A DNA stretch of 64,000 bases from Croceitalea dokdonensis DOKDO 023 (GTDB taxonomy: Bacteria; Bacteroidota; Bacteroidia; Flavobacteriales; Flavobacteriaceae). The notes under the pieces were generated by a model that was not told the DNA's origin, ran no database searches, and worked only from the letters and a program-made list of their open reading frames with translations. The stretch covers positions 124,001 through 188,000 of the forward strand of contig NZ_LDJX01000005.1 in assembly GCF_001306415.1 (NCBI RefSeq), read 5' to 3'. Positions 8,739-16,371 of the stretch are shown here, piece by piece (positions within the stretch are counted from its first letter, which is position 1; each line of letters starts with the position of its first letter). Made by a program: the position numbers and the translations under genes.

Positions 8739-8824
8739 ATTTAGTTCAATGAAAATATTGGCATATATTATCTACTTTCGCTTTAAATTCTAAGGGTTTT
8801 GTGACTGCTTATAAGAGCCGGTGG

Positions 8825-9799
8825 TTATTTTAATTCATTAATAATCTCCAAACAAGCGTCGTTTTTTGGGTTTAGCAAATACGCGTCTTTGGCATTTTGT
8901 AGACTGGCATCATATTCTCCATTAAAAAGTTGCATTTTAGCTAAGTTGTAAAGTGCAAAAGACTTGGCTTTTTCGTCACGTGTTTCTTTTGCAATCTCCT
9001 TGATTTTTGCATAGCCTCCATCAAAATCGTCAATTTCCAAAAGGGTAATTGCCTTTTTGAGGTCTTCGTTGAATTTTCTGTGGGTCTGAAAATCAATTTC
9101 ATATTCTTTTTGGTGAACGGTAAATAGCTCCCTGAACTGTTGTCCAATTTCTTCTTTTGCAAATTGAAAAAATTCAACAGAATTTAGGCTTGGTGGGGTC
9201 TGACAATCGTATTTGGGTCCTTCTCTATTGATTTTGGATTTTAACGTTCTTGAGAAAAGTACCTCTGCCGTTTGCAGATCTATTATTTTGAGATTTACAT
9301 CTAAACGATAAACCCCAAGTCTTTTTTGAACGGGACATCCATTTCTAATGAGTGAGCGGTTTCTATCGATGCTCTGGGCAAAATTATCGGTCTGGATTCT
9401 GCCAAAAATGATTAGGCCAGAACCATAAAATTTACCTATTTTTCTTATTTGGTTTTCGTCTACATACCCACTACGTTGAAAATCTAATTCTTTCAACAAG
9501 GATTTAGTTTTAGCCCTATCTATTAATTTTAGGCCATTAATTTCCGTGACCTGGGTTACAAATTCATCATAAATGTCAATAGTGTGATTATCCTCCCTTT
9601 TGATATCGTTGACGATTTCTGAGATAATAACACTTTTTGTTTTTGAGATGTCAAATACGGGCTGCTTGTCCACCATATAGGTGATGCTGCTCCAGCTTTG
9701 GTTGAAGATGCCCCCAATGGAATTATTTTGCGCATACCCTTGTTGATAGATAAAAACTGATAAAACAAGAAATGTTGTTATGTGATAGTTAATCGCCAT
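8825..9799 (-). CDS. CsgG/LpoB-like secreted protein with C-terminal TPR-like region
   Basis: Secreted protein related to CsgG/FlgO/LpoB-type penicillin-binding-protein-activator folds. Seen: KLIDRAKTKSLLKEL followed by GYVDENQIRKIGKFYGSGLIIFG (residues about 113-165 of the long frame), the family's DR...LLxE...GxVD...GK signature. A helical C-terminal region (about 265-350) has the look of tetratricopeptide repeats. I place the start at the ATG at 9799, where a signal peptide follows (MAINYHITTFLVLSVFIYQQ) and AAAGGAATACC precedes. The frame extends to 9901 but would spoil the signal sequence. The gene has a TACGG-type operator at 9928-9943. It is a paralogue of the gene at 15241-16164 in this region. 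Confidence 0.75.
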   Translation of the reverse strand: MAINYHITTFLVLSVFIYQQGYAQNNSIGGIFNQSWSSITYMVDKQPVFDISKTKSVIISEIVNDIKREDNHTIDIYDEFVTQVTEINGLKLIDRAKTKSLLKELDFQRSGYVDENQIRKIGKFYGSGLIIFGRIQTDNFAQSIDRNRSLIRNGCPVQKRLGVYRLDVNLKIIDLQTAEVLFSRTLKSKINREGPKYDCQTPPSLNSVEFFQFAKEEIGQQFRELFTVHQKEYEIDFQTHRKFNEDLKKAITLLEIDDFDGGYAKIKEIAKETRDEKAKSFALYNLAKMQLFNGEYDASLQNAKDAYLLNPKNDACLEIINELK

Positions 9800-9898
9800 T
9801 GGTATTCCTTTTGATTTCTGCCAGCGTTTACCTTTAGTATAGGTTAGGGGATTTTGGAAATTAGGTCTCATTATTCTTAAAGTCTTTCGTTCTAAAAA

Positions 9899-9943
9899 CA
9901 AACCTATACCCTACTAAACACTATTCCTTACGGGTATCCGTAA
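9899..9943 (-). promoter_or_regulatory. TACGG-palindrome promoter of the CsgG/LpoB-like gene
   Basis: Perfect inverted repeat TTACGG-GTAT-CCGTAA at 9928-9943. Reading on the minus strand, 22 nt separate the proximal CCGTA from TAGGTTTG (9906-9899), an exact match to the Bacteroidota -7 box TAnnTTTG. The palindrome is therefore centred near -41, the usual place of a class II activator. The same palindrome occurs at 10593-10606 and 16227-16242. Confidence 0.7.
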
Positions 9944-10077
9944 TGCCCTCTGAGAGGACCTAAAATTTGTTTAAGTGCAAAAGAATTGGGTCAAAATGCA
10001 CCATTTGACCATTATTGTACATGGCGTGAGCGTAACACTTAGGTTGCAACCCTATAGACTAGCAAAAAGCAGTCTCA

Positions 10078-10536
10078 CTAATTAACGATCAAGTCTACGG
10101 CTCCATTGGTCAATAGATTGGCCTCCAGAATAAATTCATTGACATTTACGCCATCATCGATGGACATGGATGCCGTATTGGGAGATATACTACCCTCATT
10201 ATGTGCATACAGCAAGATGTAGTTGTAGCCATCAAATTCAAGCGTGGTGCTTACGGTAAACTTATCACCGGGGCCCTCCAAAAGACGCTCTGCGATCAAT
10301 GCCTCGCCGTTCACATAGATGGTCACAATATCTCCGTCAATTCTTCCGTGGTCCCAAACGGAGATGGCAATTTCACGGTTGGCTACATTAATTTCTCCTA
10401 AAACCTCATTTTCTCGGTCTAGAAAGGTGTTTGGTACAATGCTAATGTCATTTCTGGTAGGTCCATCATCGGTACTACAACTTGTGATTAGAATTAAGAA
10501 AAATACAAGTACGGAACTTCTTATGTTTTTTTTCAT
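10078..10536 (-). CDS. small lipoprotein of unknown function
   Basis: 152-aa lipoprotein starting at the ATG at 10536 (MKKNIRSSVL...LITSC, lipobox Cys 20), followed by STDDG. The frame can be extended to 10665, but the extension has no signal-peptide logic and runs through the promoter. The mature domain is beta-rich (EIAISVWDHGRIDGDIVTIYVNG; YNYILLYAHNEGS), resembling small Ig-like or jelly-roll lipoprotein domains, and ends VDLIVN. No named family recognised. A TACGG-type operator and TAGGTTTG promoter precede it (10563-10606), grouping it with the two-component genes just upstream. Confidence 0.78.
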   Translation of the reverse strand: MKKNIRSSVLVFFLILITSCSTDDGPTRNDISIVPNTFLDRENEVLGEINVANREIAISVWDHGRIDGDIVTIYVNGEALIAERLLEGPGDKFTVSTTLEFDGYNYILLYAHNEGSISPNTASMSIDDGVNVNEFILEANLLTNGAVDLIVN

Positions 10537-10562
10537 TTTAATAGTGGTTTTTGTGTGTGAGG

Positions 10563-10606
10563 CAAACCTAATACCGTCAAACATGTGTTCCATACGGCTT
10601 TCCGTA
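10563..10606 (-). promoter_or_regulatory. TACGG-palindrome promoter of the lipoprotein gene at 10078-10536
   Basis: Inverted repeat TACGG-CTTT-CCGTA at 10593-10606. On the minus strand exactly 22 nt separate it from TAGGTTTG (10570-10563), the same octamer and spacing as at 9899-9943. The -7 box lies 26 bp before the ATG at 10536. Confidence 0.7.
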
Positions 10607-10668
10607 GCGGGGTGGCTTAAGCCTATATTTTTGTTAAACTGCCAAAAATAAACGTTGAAATACACTGG

Positions 10669-11337
10669 TTATACCCACCCAAAGTCCTTACCCATGGCCA
10701 CTAATTGTGTAACGGTTTTGGCATTGAGTTCCAGCTTTAGCCTGTTGAGCTTTTTTTCAATGGAGCTGATACCGCTGGGTTGGATGTTTTTTTTCTGAAA
10801 AAACGCTGAGATTTCTCTCTGGTTTAACCCAAGGGAGAGTTGGCGTAGAAGTTCAATATCATATTCGTCAAGCTCAAACACCGTTTTTCGGTCTATGAAA
10901 CTGGATACTTCAGGAGCTAGATATTTTTGGTTATTGGCAATGGCATCCATGGCTTTTATCAAGTGTTTTAAACCTTCCCTTCCCTTGACCACATACCCGT
11001 CTATATTATATTTTTTTATTAGGGATTTCACTTTCATGGAACGGTCTTCCACAGAATATACGATGGCTTTTAGATCCGGTTGCTTTGCTTTTAGGGTTTT
11101 CACCAGTTCATTTCCTGAGTTAATCTGGCTTTTTCGGTGGTCTCTCTTAAAAGAAAGGTCTGTGATGACCAAATCAAAAGGTTGTTGGGTTTGTTGGGCT
11201 CTAAGAAATTTTAAGTAGGCTTCATCGCAGTACAGGGCCTGTTCCACTTCCCTTGCCGCAGTTTTTTGTTTGAGCATCTGTACAATGCCAAAGCCAATGC
11301 TATCCAAATCTTCGACCACCAAAATTTTCTCAAACAT
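10669..11337 (-). CDS. NarL/LuxR-family response regulator
   Basis: Two-component response regulator (222 aa). The receiver domain is at about 1-130, with acidic pocket E9/D10, phosphoacceptor D60 (LVITDLSF), switch S95 and conserved K119. The C-terminal helix-turn-helix is at about 150-215 (LSLGLNQREISAFF...GISSIEKKLNRLK), a diverged GerE/LuxR-type DNA-binding domain. The start is nine bases behind the kinase gene's stop, so the pair forms an operon. NarL-type regulators bind short palindromes as dimers. The TACGG-N4-CCGTA palindromes upstream of the lipoprotein and CsgG-like genes are the natural candidate targets (inference from proximity). Confidence 0.9.
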   Translation of the reverse strand: MFEKILVVEDLDSIGFGIVQMLKQKTAAREVEQALYCDEAYLKFLRAQQTQQPFDLVITDLSFKRDHRKSQINSGNELVKTLKAKQPDLKAIVYSVEDRSMKVKSLIKKYNIDGYVVKGREGLKHLIKAMDAIANNQKYLAPEVSSFIDRKTVFELDEYDIELLRQLSLGLNQREISAFFQKKNIQPSGISSIEKKLNRLKLELNAKTVTQLVAMGKDFGWV

Positions 11338-11346
11338 TTTCCCTTG

Positions 11347-13260
11347 TTATATGGGTAAGGTACATTGTACCTTAAAACCCTTGTTGGGTGCAGAATCAAA
11401 GCTAATTGTTCCTCCATGATTTTTGGTACGGGTTTCCGTATTGTAAATTCCCTCACCTCTGTTTAGGGGCAGTTGCACACCCCTGCCATTGTCTGTATAC
11501 CAGAAATTAAGGTTGTTTCCCAATTGTTGAAAACGGAGGGATACCGCAGTGGCCCCGCTATGCTTTTTCATGTTCACCATAAGTTCGTTCAGTACTCGGT
11601 ACAAGGTGATTTTTGTTTCACTGGGGATGCTGCCCCATTTCACCTTGTCCATGCCCAGCACGGCCATCGTCATATCGTCGCTCCTGAATTGGGACAACAG
11701 GTTCCGTAATTCTTCCAAGAAGTTCTCTGTGTCTATATGTCCGGTGGCATGGGATATATTTCTGGTACGCTTATAAATATCATCTAGGCCTTGTAATGCA
11801 GCTTCTTTAGGAAAAGGATTTTTATGTTCCATTAGGGTCATGACGCCATAAATATCGTTGGCCAATTCGTCATGAACCTTTTTGGAAATTCGTTTTTCGG
11901 TAGCATAAACTTCTTGTAACTTTTCTTTTTTGTGGCGTTGTTTCAAAAAGAAAACTAAAAAAGTACCGATGAGCAATAAAATTACACTTAGTGCCAGAAG
12001 AAGGATTTTTTGAAGTTGTTCTCTCGCCAAATCTGTATTCTTCCGTTCTTGTTCGGCTTCAAGCCTGAGTATGGATAGTTGTTTTTGTTCATCATCGTAT
12101 TTCATTTTGGCGAATTGGGTCTTTACCGTTAATCCTACTTGATACAAACTGTCTTGTAGAAAAACATAGCGGTTTCTAATCTTAACGTTATTGGGCTGCA
12201 GGTGCATTAGGTTTTTTAAGGCATCTTGTTCTGCTTTTGGAATTTTCAATTGTCTTGAGAGGTGGATGACGGTATCAAAATATTTTTCCGCTTGCTTGGG
12301 GTAATCCTTTGAATGGTATTTTCCCAAATGCGAGTAGCTTGCTATTTGTCCGCGCTTGTCGTTTTTCTCTTTTCTAATCTTTAGCGCTTCAAAAAGTTTT
12401 GGTCTTTGCTGTTCTTTACCATTTTTCCATTCCGCAAAAGCTAAATTATCTAGAACCCGTGCGTAAAACCCGGTTTTTTGTTCTACCAAGGTATCTGCCA
12501 ACAAGGGTTTTAATAAACTAATGGCAGAAGCGTACCGTCCCTGATTGATTAAAGTGGATGCTAAATTATTTTTATAAGCGAGAATGTCAACGGAGTCTTT
12601 AGTGGTAGCTATGGCAAATTTATAGTAAGAAATGGCATCTTCATGATTGGAAAGTTTGTTGTTATTGGCTGCCAATTCGCCATAAATGAGCCCTAAATCT
12701 TTGTTGGTTATGCTGTTTTTAGGGTAGCGAAGTGCCTCGGTCAATGTTTCCTTAGCACCAAAAAAATCGTTGCTTATATTTTGCAAAACTGCCTGTCGTA
12801 GTAGTCTCTTTAAAGCTCTACTGCTATCCGGAACTTGTAGATAATAGTTTTTCGATACATTATTGTAATAATACGCGCTATCCATATGGTGGGCTACATT
12901 CTCATAATAATAGGCCATTAAATGGTAATACTTGCCCAAACTCAAAAAGTCTGAGCTAGCTGTAGCATACTCGGTGAGTTTTTTGCCTTCATAGAACAGA
13001 CTGTCATACTCTTTTAAAGAAAAATGAAGGTTACATTTAGAATAGCGCATAACAACCTTTAAAGAGTCATTTTTGGTATGGGTTCTTAAGGCCTTATGGA
13101 GATATTCTTTTCTTTCCATGGGTGAATAGGCCATGTCTTTTGCCTTATCGTATAAATGTAAGATCGCTTTTTCAGAAGAAGTGCGTTCATCATGCGCGGT
13201 ACCCATCTTTTTACAGGAAACAAGAATGATAAAAAAAAGTAAGAGATATGAAATACGCAC
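11347..13260 (-). CDS. TPR-containing sensor histidine kinase (HisKA_3 type)
   Basis: Membrane sensor kinase (637 aa from the GTG at 13260). Order of parts: lipoprotein-like signal (FFIILVSC, Cys about 16), a tetratricopeptide-repeat sensor region at about 40-370, a coiled segment (EQKQLSILRLEAEQERKN), one transmembrane helix at about 418-440, the dimerisation/phosphoacceptor motif KVHDELANDIYG (His about 463), and a GHKL ATPase domain with LNELMVNMKKHSG (N box) and DNGRG (G1). The frame can open at a TTG at 13296, but that codon lies inside a terminator stem, so the GTG is preferred. This NarX/ComP-like architecture with periplasmic TPRs is common in Flavobacteriaceae. The partner is the adjacent response regulator. 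Confidence 0.88.
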   Translation of the reverse strand: MRISYLLLFFIILVSCKKMGTAHDERTSSEKAILHLYDKAKDMAYSPMERKEYLHKALRTHTKNDSLKVVMRYSKCNLHFSLKEYDSLFYEGKKLTEYATASSDFLSLGKYYHLMAYYYENVAHHMDSAYYYNNVSKNYYLQVPDSSRALKRLLRQAVLQNISNDFFGAKETLTEALRYPKNSITNKDLGLIYGELAANNNKLSNHEDAISYYKFAIATTKDSVDILAYKNNLASTLINQGRYASAISLLKPLLADTLVEQKTGFYARVLDNLAFAEWKNGKEQQRPKLFEALKIRKEKNDKRGQIASYSHLGKYHSKDYPKQAEKYFDTVIHLSRQLKIPKAEQDALKNLMHLQPNNVKIRNRYVFLQDSLYQVGLTVKTQFAKMKYDDEQKQLSILRLEAEQERKNTDLAREQLQKILLLALSVILLLIGTFLVFFLKQRHKKEKLQEVYATEKRISKKVHDELANDIYGVMTLMEHKNPFPKEAALQGLDDIYKRTRNISHATGHIDTENFLEELRNLLSQFRSDDMTMAVLGMDKVKWGSIPSETKITLYRVLNELMVNMKKHSGATAVSLRFQQLGNNLNFWYTDNGRGVQLPLNRGEGIYNTETRTKNHGGTISFDSAPNKGFKVQCTLPI

Positions 13261-13284
13261 AGAAACCTTTATGGTAAATGTATT

Positions 13285-13320
13285 TAAAAAAATCAAATCG
13301 CACCTAAGGGGTGCGATTTG
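13285..13320 (-). terminator. intrinsic terminator behind the 48-aa lipoprotein gene
   Basis: Perfect 11-bp stem CAAATCGCACC / GGTGCGATTTG (13294-13320) with a 5-nt loop. Read on the minus strand it is followed by ATTTTTTT. It separates the small lipoprotein gene from the histidine kinase gene, whose start lies only 34 bp further on. Confidence 0.85.
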
Positions 13321-13332
13321 ACCTATTCTTAA

Positions 13333-13479
13333 CTAATTCTCGGGTTTATCATCTGGCTTTTCCTCTTCTCCCTCGGTTGCTATTTCAAAAAGTGATTCTT
13401 CGTCCGCAACTTCGGTTGTTTCACATGAAGCCAAAATCAAAATGGCAAGCAAACCGATACTTCCTAAAAACTTGTTCAT
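13333..13479 (-). CDS. 48-aa lipoprotein
   Basis: A short gene reading MNKFLGSIGLLAILILASC, then an acidic tail of 29 residues ending KPDDKPEN. The lipobox LASC is canonical (Cys 19). The mature peptide is extremely acidic (Glu/Asp-rich) with no domain. It has ATG, stop and its own terminator (13285-13320), so it is probably a real single-gene unit. It lies directly upstream of the sensor kinase operon on the same strand. A partner or ligand of the kinase's lipid-anchored sensor region is possible but speculative. I do not recognise a family. Confidence 0.7.
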   Translation of the reverse strand: MNKFLGSIGLLAILILASCETTEVADEESLFEIATEGEEEKPDDKPEN

Positions 13480-13794
13480 AAGTAACAGGTTTTAAAGATT
13501 AATACTCGGTAGTGTTCGAGCCATCCCTACCGCTATAAATGGCTCTTCTTTATTCATGAATAGATAGGCAAGCGACCGTAGTGCTAAATAAAGTCTTAAA
13601 CCAAGTTTTTGTTTCAAGCAGTTTATTGTCATCCTTTTCGTTATTGCCTTTTATGGAAAGTTTGACTATGTTCGCTATGCGCTATGGAAATATTTCTTGT
13701 GTAAAAGAACCAAAATCATAGGTGGGCACAAATTTTTAGTCACTTTTGGATAGAAATGGACAGGTATGTACAAAGTTGAAATAACAATTAACGC
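13480..13794. other. divergent intergenic region
   Basis: About 315 bp between the 48-aa lipoprotein gene (minus) and the unknown plus-strand gene. Two overlapping short inverted repeats are visible near 13507-13547 (CGGTAG...CTACCG and GAGCCAT...ATGGCTC). No TACGG-N4-CCGTA operator, FNR-like site or clear TAnnTTTG box was found. It presumably contains promoters in both directions. Confidence 0.35.
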
Positions 13795-14607
13795 TTGAAA
13801 GTAGATAAGCATCTTGCTTACAGAGAGGGAATTTTGACTAAATACCATACAGATAGTGGCGGTATGATCGCTGGGTATCCCAATCCTACATTGTCTAAAA
13901 TTAGGGAAGCGGTTAAAGCTTTGTTCTATCAAGGTATTTCCAAAGAAGATAGTAGATTTTTAAAACGGTTTTTGCGGATCAACACCCATGAAATTACGGA
14001 TGCTGATTTTCATAATTTAAGCCGGTATAAAGTCATTAGAAGGTTTTTAGTGGGAAAAAGCCTGAAACCTCAGGAAAGCGAGGCAATTGAGGTACTTGCT
14101 TGGTTGGTGAATTTTAGGCCAAGGCCTTTTTCCAACTATATTGGTTTGGATGCTGGTCAAGCAGGGTTGGATGGAACAGATACCAAACTATCTAACGAAA
14201 TAGAGAAGGTGCTTCTTTTTTTAAAGGAACTGGATGCACTATCAAATTCGATTGATACCAAGGCTTTTGCAACTATGTTTGACCAACGTATTGCAAAAGC
14301 CTTTGAGGCGTCTTTTAATAAATGGGGAGAAACGCAATTGGAGCCCTTAATCACCTCAGTGATAGATGATAAGTTCGTAGAAATGGAGGTTAGGCTTAAA
14401 AAGCTTATTCGCATCAACAAAAAAATGGGGCTATTTGGTTTGGTTTTTTTGCCAACAATGACCCTTGAAAAATTGAAGGAGGAACTTGCTTTTGATATTT
14501 TGGATGCCATTGGGGACTTTTTTAACGCAGCCTTTGTTGCCGATGACAATGGTGATATTCATATAGAAGATGAAGACCTTGATGGGATTTTAGAAGATTT
14601 ACTGTAA
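13795..14607 (+). CDS. hypothetical protein, 270 aa
   Basis: Soluble, largely helical protein without signal peptide or membrane segment. It starts at a TTG (13795), with an in-frame stop six bases upstream. The next in-frame ATG (13864) would drop a well-formed N-terminal stretch (KHLAYREGILTKYHT), so the TTG is preferred. Features: a basic helical region RFLKRFLRINTHEITDADFHNL, a hydrophobic helix GLFGLVFLPTMTLEKLKEEL at about 217-236, and a very acidic C-terminus (DDNGDIHIEDEDLDGILEDLL). No family recognised. The gene is 13 bp ahead of the next plus-strand gene and is probably co-transcribed with it. The two may form a module with the convergent CsgG-like gene. Confidence 0.7.
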   Translation: MKVDKHLAYREGILTKYHTDSGGMIAGYPNPTLSKIREAVKALFYQGISKEDSRFLKRFLRINTHEITDADFHNLSRYKVIRRFLVGKSLKPQESEAIEVLAWLVNFRPRPFSNYIGLDAGQAGLDGTDTKLSNEIEKVLLFLKELDALSNSIDTKAFATMFDQRIAKAFEASFNKWGETQLEPLITSVIDDKFVEMEVRLKKLIRINKKMGLFGLVFLPTMTLEKLKEELAFDILDAIGDFFNAAFVADDNGDIHIEDEDLDGILEDLL

Positions 14608-14620
14608 ACAAAATAAAATC

Positions 14621-15238
14621 ATGTTTCAAAGCCGTAGGCAAAGAAAGTTAAAGAATTCCTTAAGCTTGTTGTTGAAGGTGTTATTGGTAGTAGCTGTGTT
14701 GGTGAAACTGTTTGATTGGGACATCAAGGAATTTTTTTCGGGCGCGGCAGAGGACAAGACAGAGATAAAAACCTTGATCGAAGAAAAGGATACCTTGACT
14801 ATACCTTTAGTTAAGGCAGATTCCCCTTTAATAGAAGCACAAAAAAGTGAAGTGGCAGTAAATCCAACTCCCAATTCAGCTAGCATCTATATTTTTAATA
14901 AAACAGGATTAGATAAAATTGTAGTCAGTCACGTTGAAAATACCTTTTTCACCAACTATAAGGTTAAAGCAGGTGGCTCTGTGAATAAGAGCCGATTACT
15001 GAACGGAGATTTAAGTTCATCTGCTTCTACGGAAGTAGTCTGTGTTGGTTCTACGGATTACAGCTTTTACACCAATAGTCAACAATTGATTACCTGTAAG
15101 TTACATCTGTTTTTTGATACTTACAATAAAAATACGGGTACTAAGCTCCAAGCGCTGTCACAATCCTACTCCGTAAGTGGTGTCGGTTTTACCGATGCAG
15201 AAGCGTTAAAAGTTGCCTTAAGAAAAATACACCTCTGA
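14621..15238 (+). CDS. hypothetical membrane-anchored periplasmic protein
   Basis: 205-aa protein with a basic N-terminus (MFQSRRQRKLKN), one transmembrane helix at about 13-29 (SLLLKVLLVVAVLVKLF), an acidic linker and a periplasmic domain from about 85. The end, SQSYSVSGVGFTDAEALKVALRKI, resembles the closing segment seen in several envelope proteins of the CsgG/LPP20 kind, but no domain can be named with confidence. Its stop is two bases from the stop of the convergent CsgG-like gene. It is likely in one operon with the 270-aa gene. Confidence 0.68.
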   Translation: MFQSRRQRKLKNSLSLLLKVLLVVAVLVKLFDWDIKEFFSGAAEDKTEIKTLIEEKDTLTIPLVKADSPLIEAQKSEVAVNPTPNSASIYIFNKTGLDKIVVSHVENTFFTNYKVKAGGSVNKSRLLNGDLSSSASTEVVCVGSTDYSFYTNSQQLITCKLHLFFDTYNKNTGTKLQALSQSYSVSGVGFTDAEALKVALRKIHL

Positions 15239-15240
15239 AA

Positions 15241-16164
15241 TTATTTAATGGTGTAGGTTTTGGATTTACAGGTCTCCACCTTGAGTTCACCTTTGTCTTT
15301 TAAATATTGTGCATATCTAGTACTATATAAATTTCTTTCACTTCCATTGAATTTCTCTTCGTCCACAAAAACATTCCAATTAGATATAAAAAAAGTTAAA
15401 GGTTCGTTTCCTACTTGATAAATGCATTTTGTTTCTTTGGATTCTAAAATAACTGTTTTTCGTCTTCTCGAGTATAATTGAACATTTTTACTTGGGAAGT
15501 AATAAATCCCAATAATAATCTTTTGAGATGAACTATTTGCAAAGCAAACATCACCTGTAGAAGTTTTTTTGCAGTTTTCATCAACGGTTTCTGGATTATT
15601 TACAGTTTCATTGGAGCTTAATTGGCTATTGAATCCTCTATTGGTTGAGTTACCACCATTAACACTGACCCCTAAATAGGATGCAATATTTTCGTTCAGG
15701 GCAAGATTGCCCATAGAGGCCGCAAACTGAAGGGCAGTTTCGGTATCCAATGCTTTGGCCCTAACCTTAACCACAGAATTTAATACAGTGTATGTTCCTG
15801 TAATAATCACATCTACTGCTACAATTTTTCCAAGTTCTTTAGCGGTGTTTTCATCAATATACCCTTCTGAATTTAATTGGTGCTCTTTTAAAAGAACGTT
15901 CAAATGGTTGCGGTCTATAACCTCAAACTTGTTGCCAAAATTGGTAAGATAAACGGAAAAGTCTTCGGTTATATAGTTGCCCAATGCCGTTTTTTCTCCG
16001 TTTTCGGTGAAGAATCCCCAAACGGCAACTTTTGTTTTTCCCTTACTTTCTATTTTTTTAGAAAGCCCAGCCGCGAGCTGTTCCAGTTGGCTATCAAAAT
16101 CTTGCCCTAAGCTGTGGGAAGCAATAAAAAGTAAAGAAAGGATACATACATTGGAGAATTTCAT
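15241..16164 (-). CDS. CsgG/LpoB-like secreted protein
   Basis: 307-aa exported protein with signal peptide (MKFSNVCILSLLFIASHSLG). A CsgG/FlgO/LpoB-type domain is at about 40-165, with TKVAVWGFFTENG, VIDRNHLNVLLKEH, GYIDENTAKELGK and VDVIITGTYTV, the usual nucleotide-binding-like envelope fold of this superfamily. The rest (about 195-307) is a separate Cys-containing domain that I do not recognise (CKKTSTGDVCFANSSSQ; YQVGNEPLTFFISNW). It shares the DR...LLKE...GY(I/V)DEN...GK signature with the gene at 8825-9799. A TACGG operator stands 63-78 bp upstream of the ATG, so it is likely under the same control. Role: envelope assembly or cell-wall regulation, by family only. Confidence 0.76.
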   Translation of the reverse strand: MKFSNVCILSLLFIASHSLGQDFDSQLEQLAAGLSKKIESKGKTKVAVWGFFTENGEKTALGNYITEDFSVYLTNFGNKFEVIDRNHLNVLLKEHQLNSEGYIDENTAKELGKIVAVDVIITGTYTVLNSVVKVRAKALDTETALQFAASMGNLALNENIASYLGVSVNGGNSTNRGFNSQLSSNETVNNPETVDENCKKTSTGDVCFANSSSQKIIIGIYYFPSKNVQLYSRRRKTVILESKETKCIYQVGNEPLTFFISNWNVFVDEEKFNGSERNLYSTRYAQYLKDKGELKVETCKSKTYTIK

Positions 16165-16197
16165 GTTTGGTTGGTTTTATGGTATATCTCGCAAAGT

Positions 16198-16242
16198 CAA
16201 TAATTTCTTTGGAAAAAACAAATACCTTACGGAAACCCGTAA
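16198..16242 (-). promoter_or_regulatory. TACGG-palindrome upstream of the second CsgG/LpoB-like gene
   Basis: Perfect inverted repeat TTACGG-AAAC-CCGTAA at 16227-16242. At the 22-nt spacing used by the other two sites the minus strand reads AATTATTG (16205-16198), a weak fit to TAnnTTTG. TGACTTTG a few bases on is an alternative -7 box. The palindrome itself is as good as the other two copies. Confidence 0.6.
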
Positions 16243-16275
16243 CGATTGATTCTCCAATGTAGAGGCCTGGTGTTT

Positions 16276-16347
16276 TAAAAACCAAAAAAGGGAAAACTTC
16301 CTAAGAAGCTTCCCCTTAATGGAACTCAGCTAATCCCCCTTAGCTGA
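16276..16347 (-). repeat. structured 64-bp repeat, copy 2 (hairpin plus intrinsic terminator)
   Basis: Bases 16276-16339 repeat 5984-6047 with one substitution, in direct orientation about 10.3 kb away. On the minus strand TCAGCTAA pairs perfectly with TTAGCTGA around a GGGGGA loop. Then comes the terminator hairpin (GGGGAAGC / GTTTTCCC) and TTTTTT. It lies 25-96 bp behind the CBS-domain gene's stop, so at least one function is to end that transcript. Conservation of the whole block, not only the stem, is more than a terminator needs. Confidence 0.78.
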
Positions 16348-16371
16348 TGTTTAACGTAAATCAATCAACAA

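Noticed and set aside
9989-10010. Inverted repeat GGTCAAA/TTTGACC between two minus-strand genes
   Set aside because: No T-run and no second copy; not enough to call an operator or terminator.
13261-13296. TTG at 13296 as start of the sensor kinase
   Set aside because: It lies inside the terminator stem of the preceding gene, and the lipoprotein-like signal begins only at the GTG at 13260.
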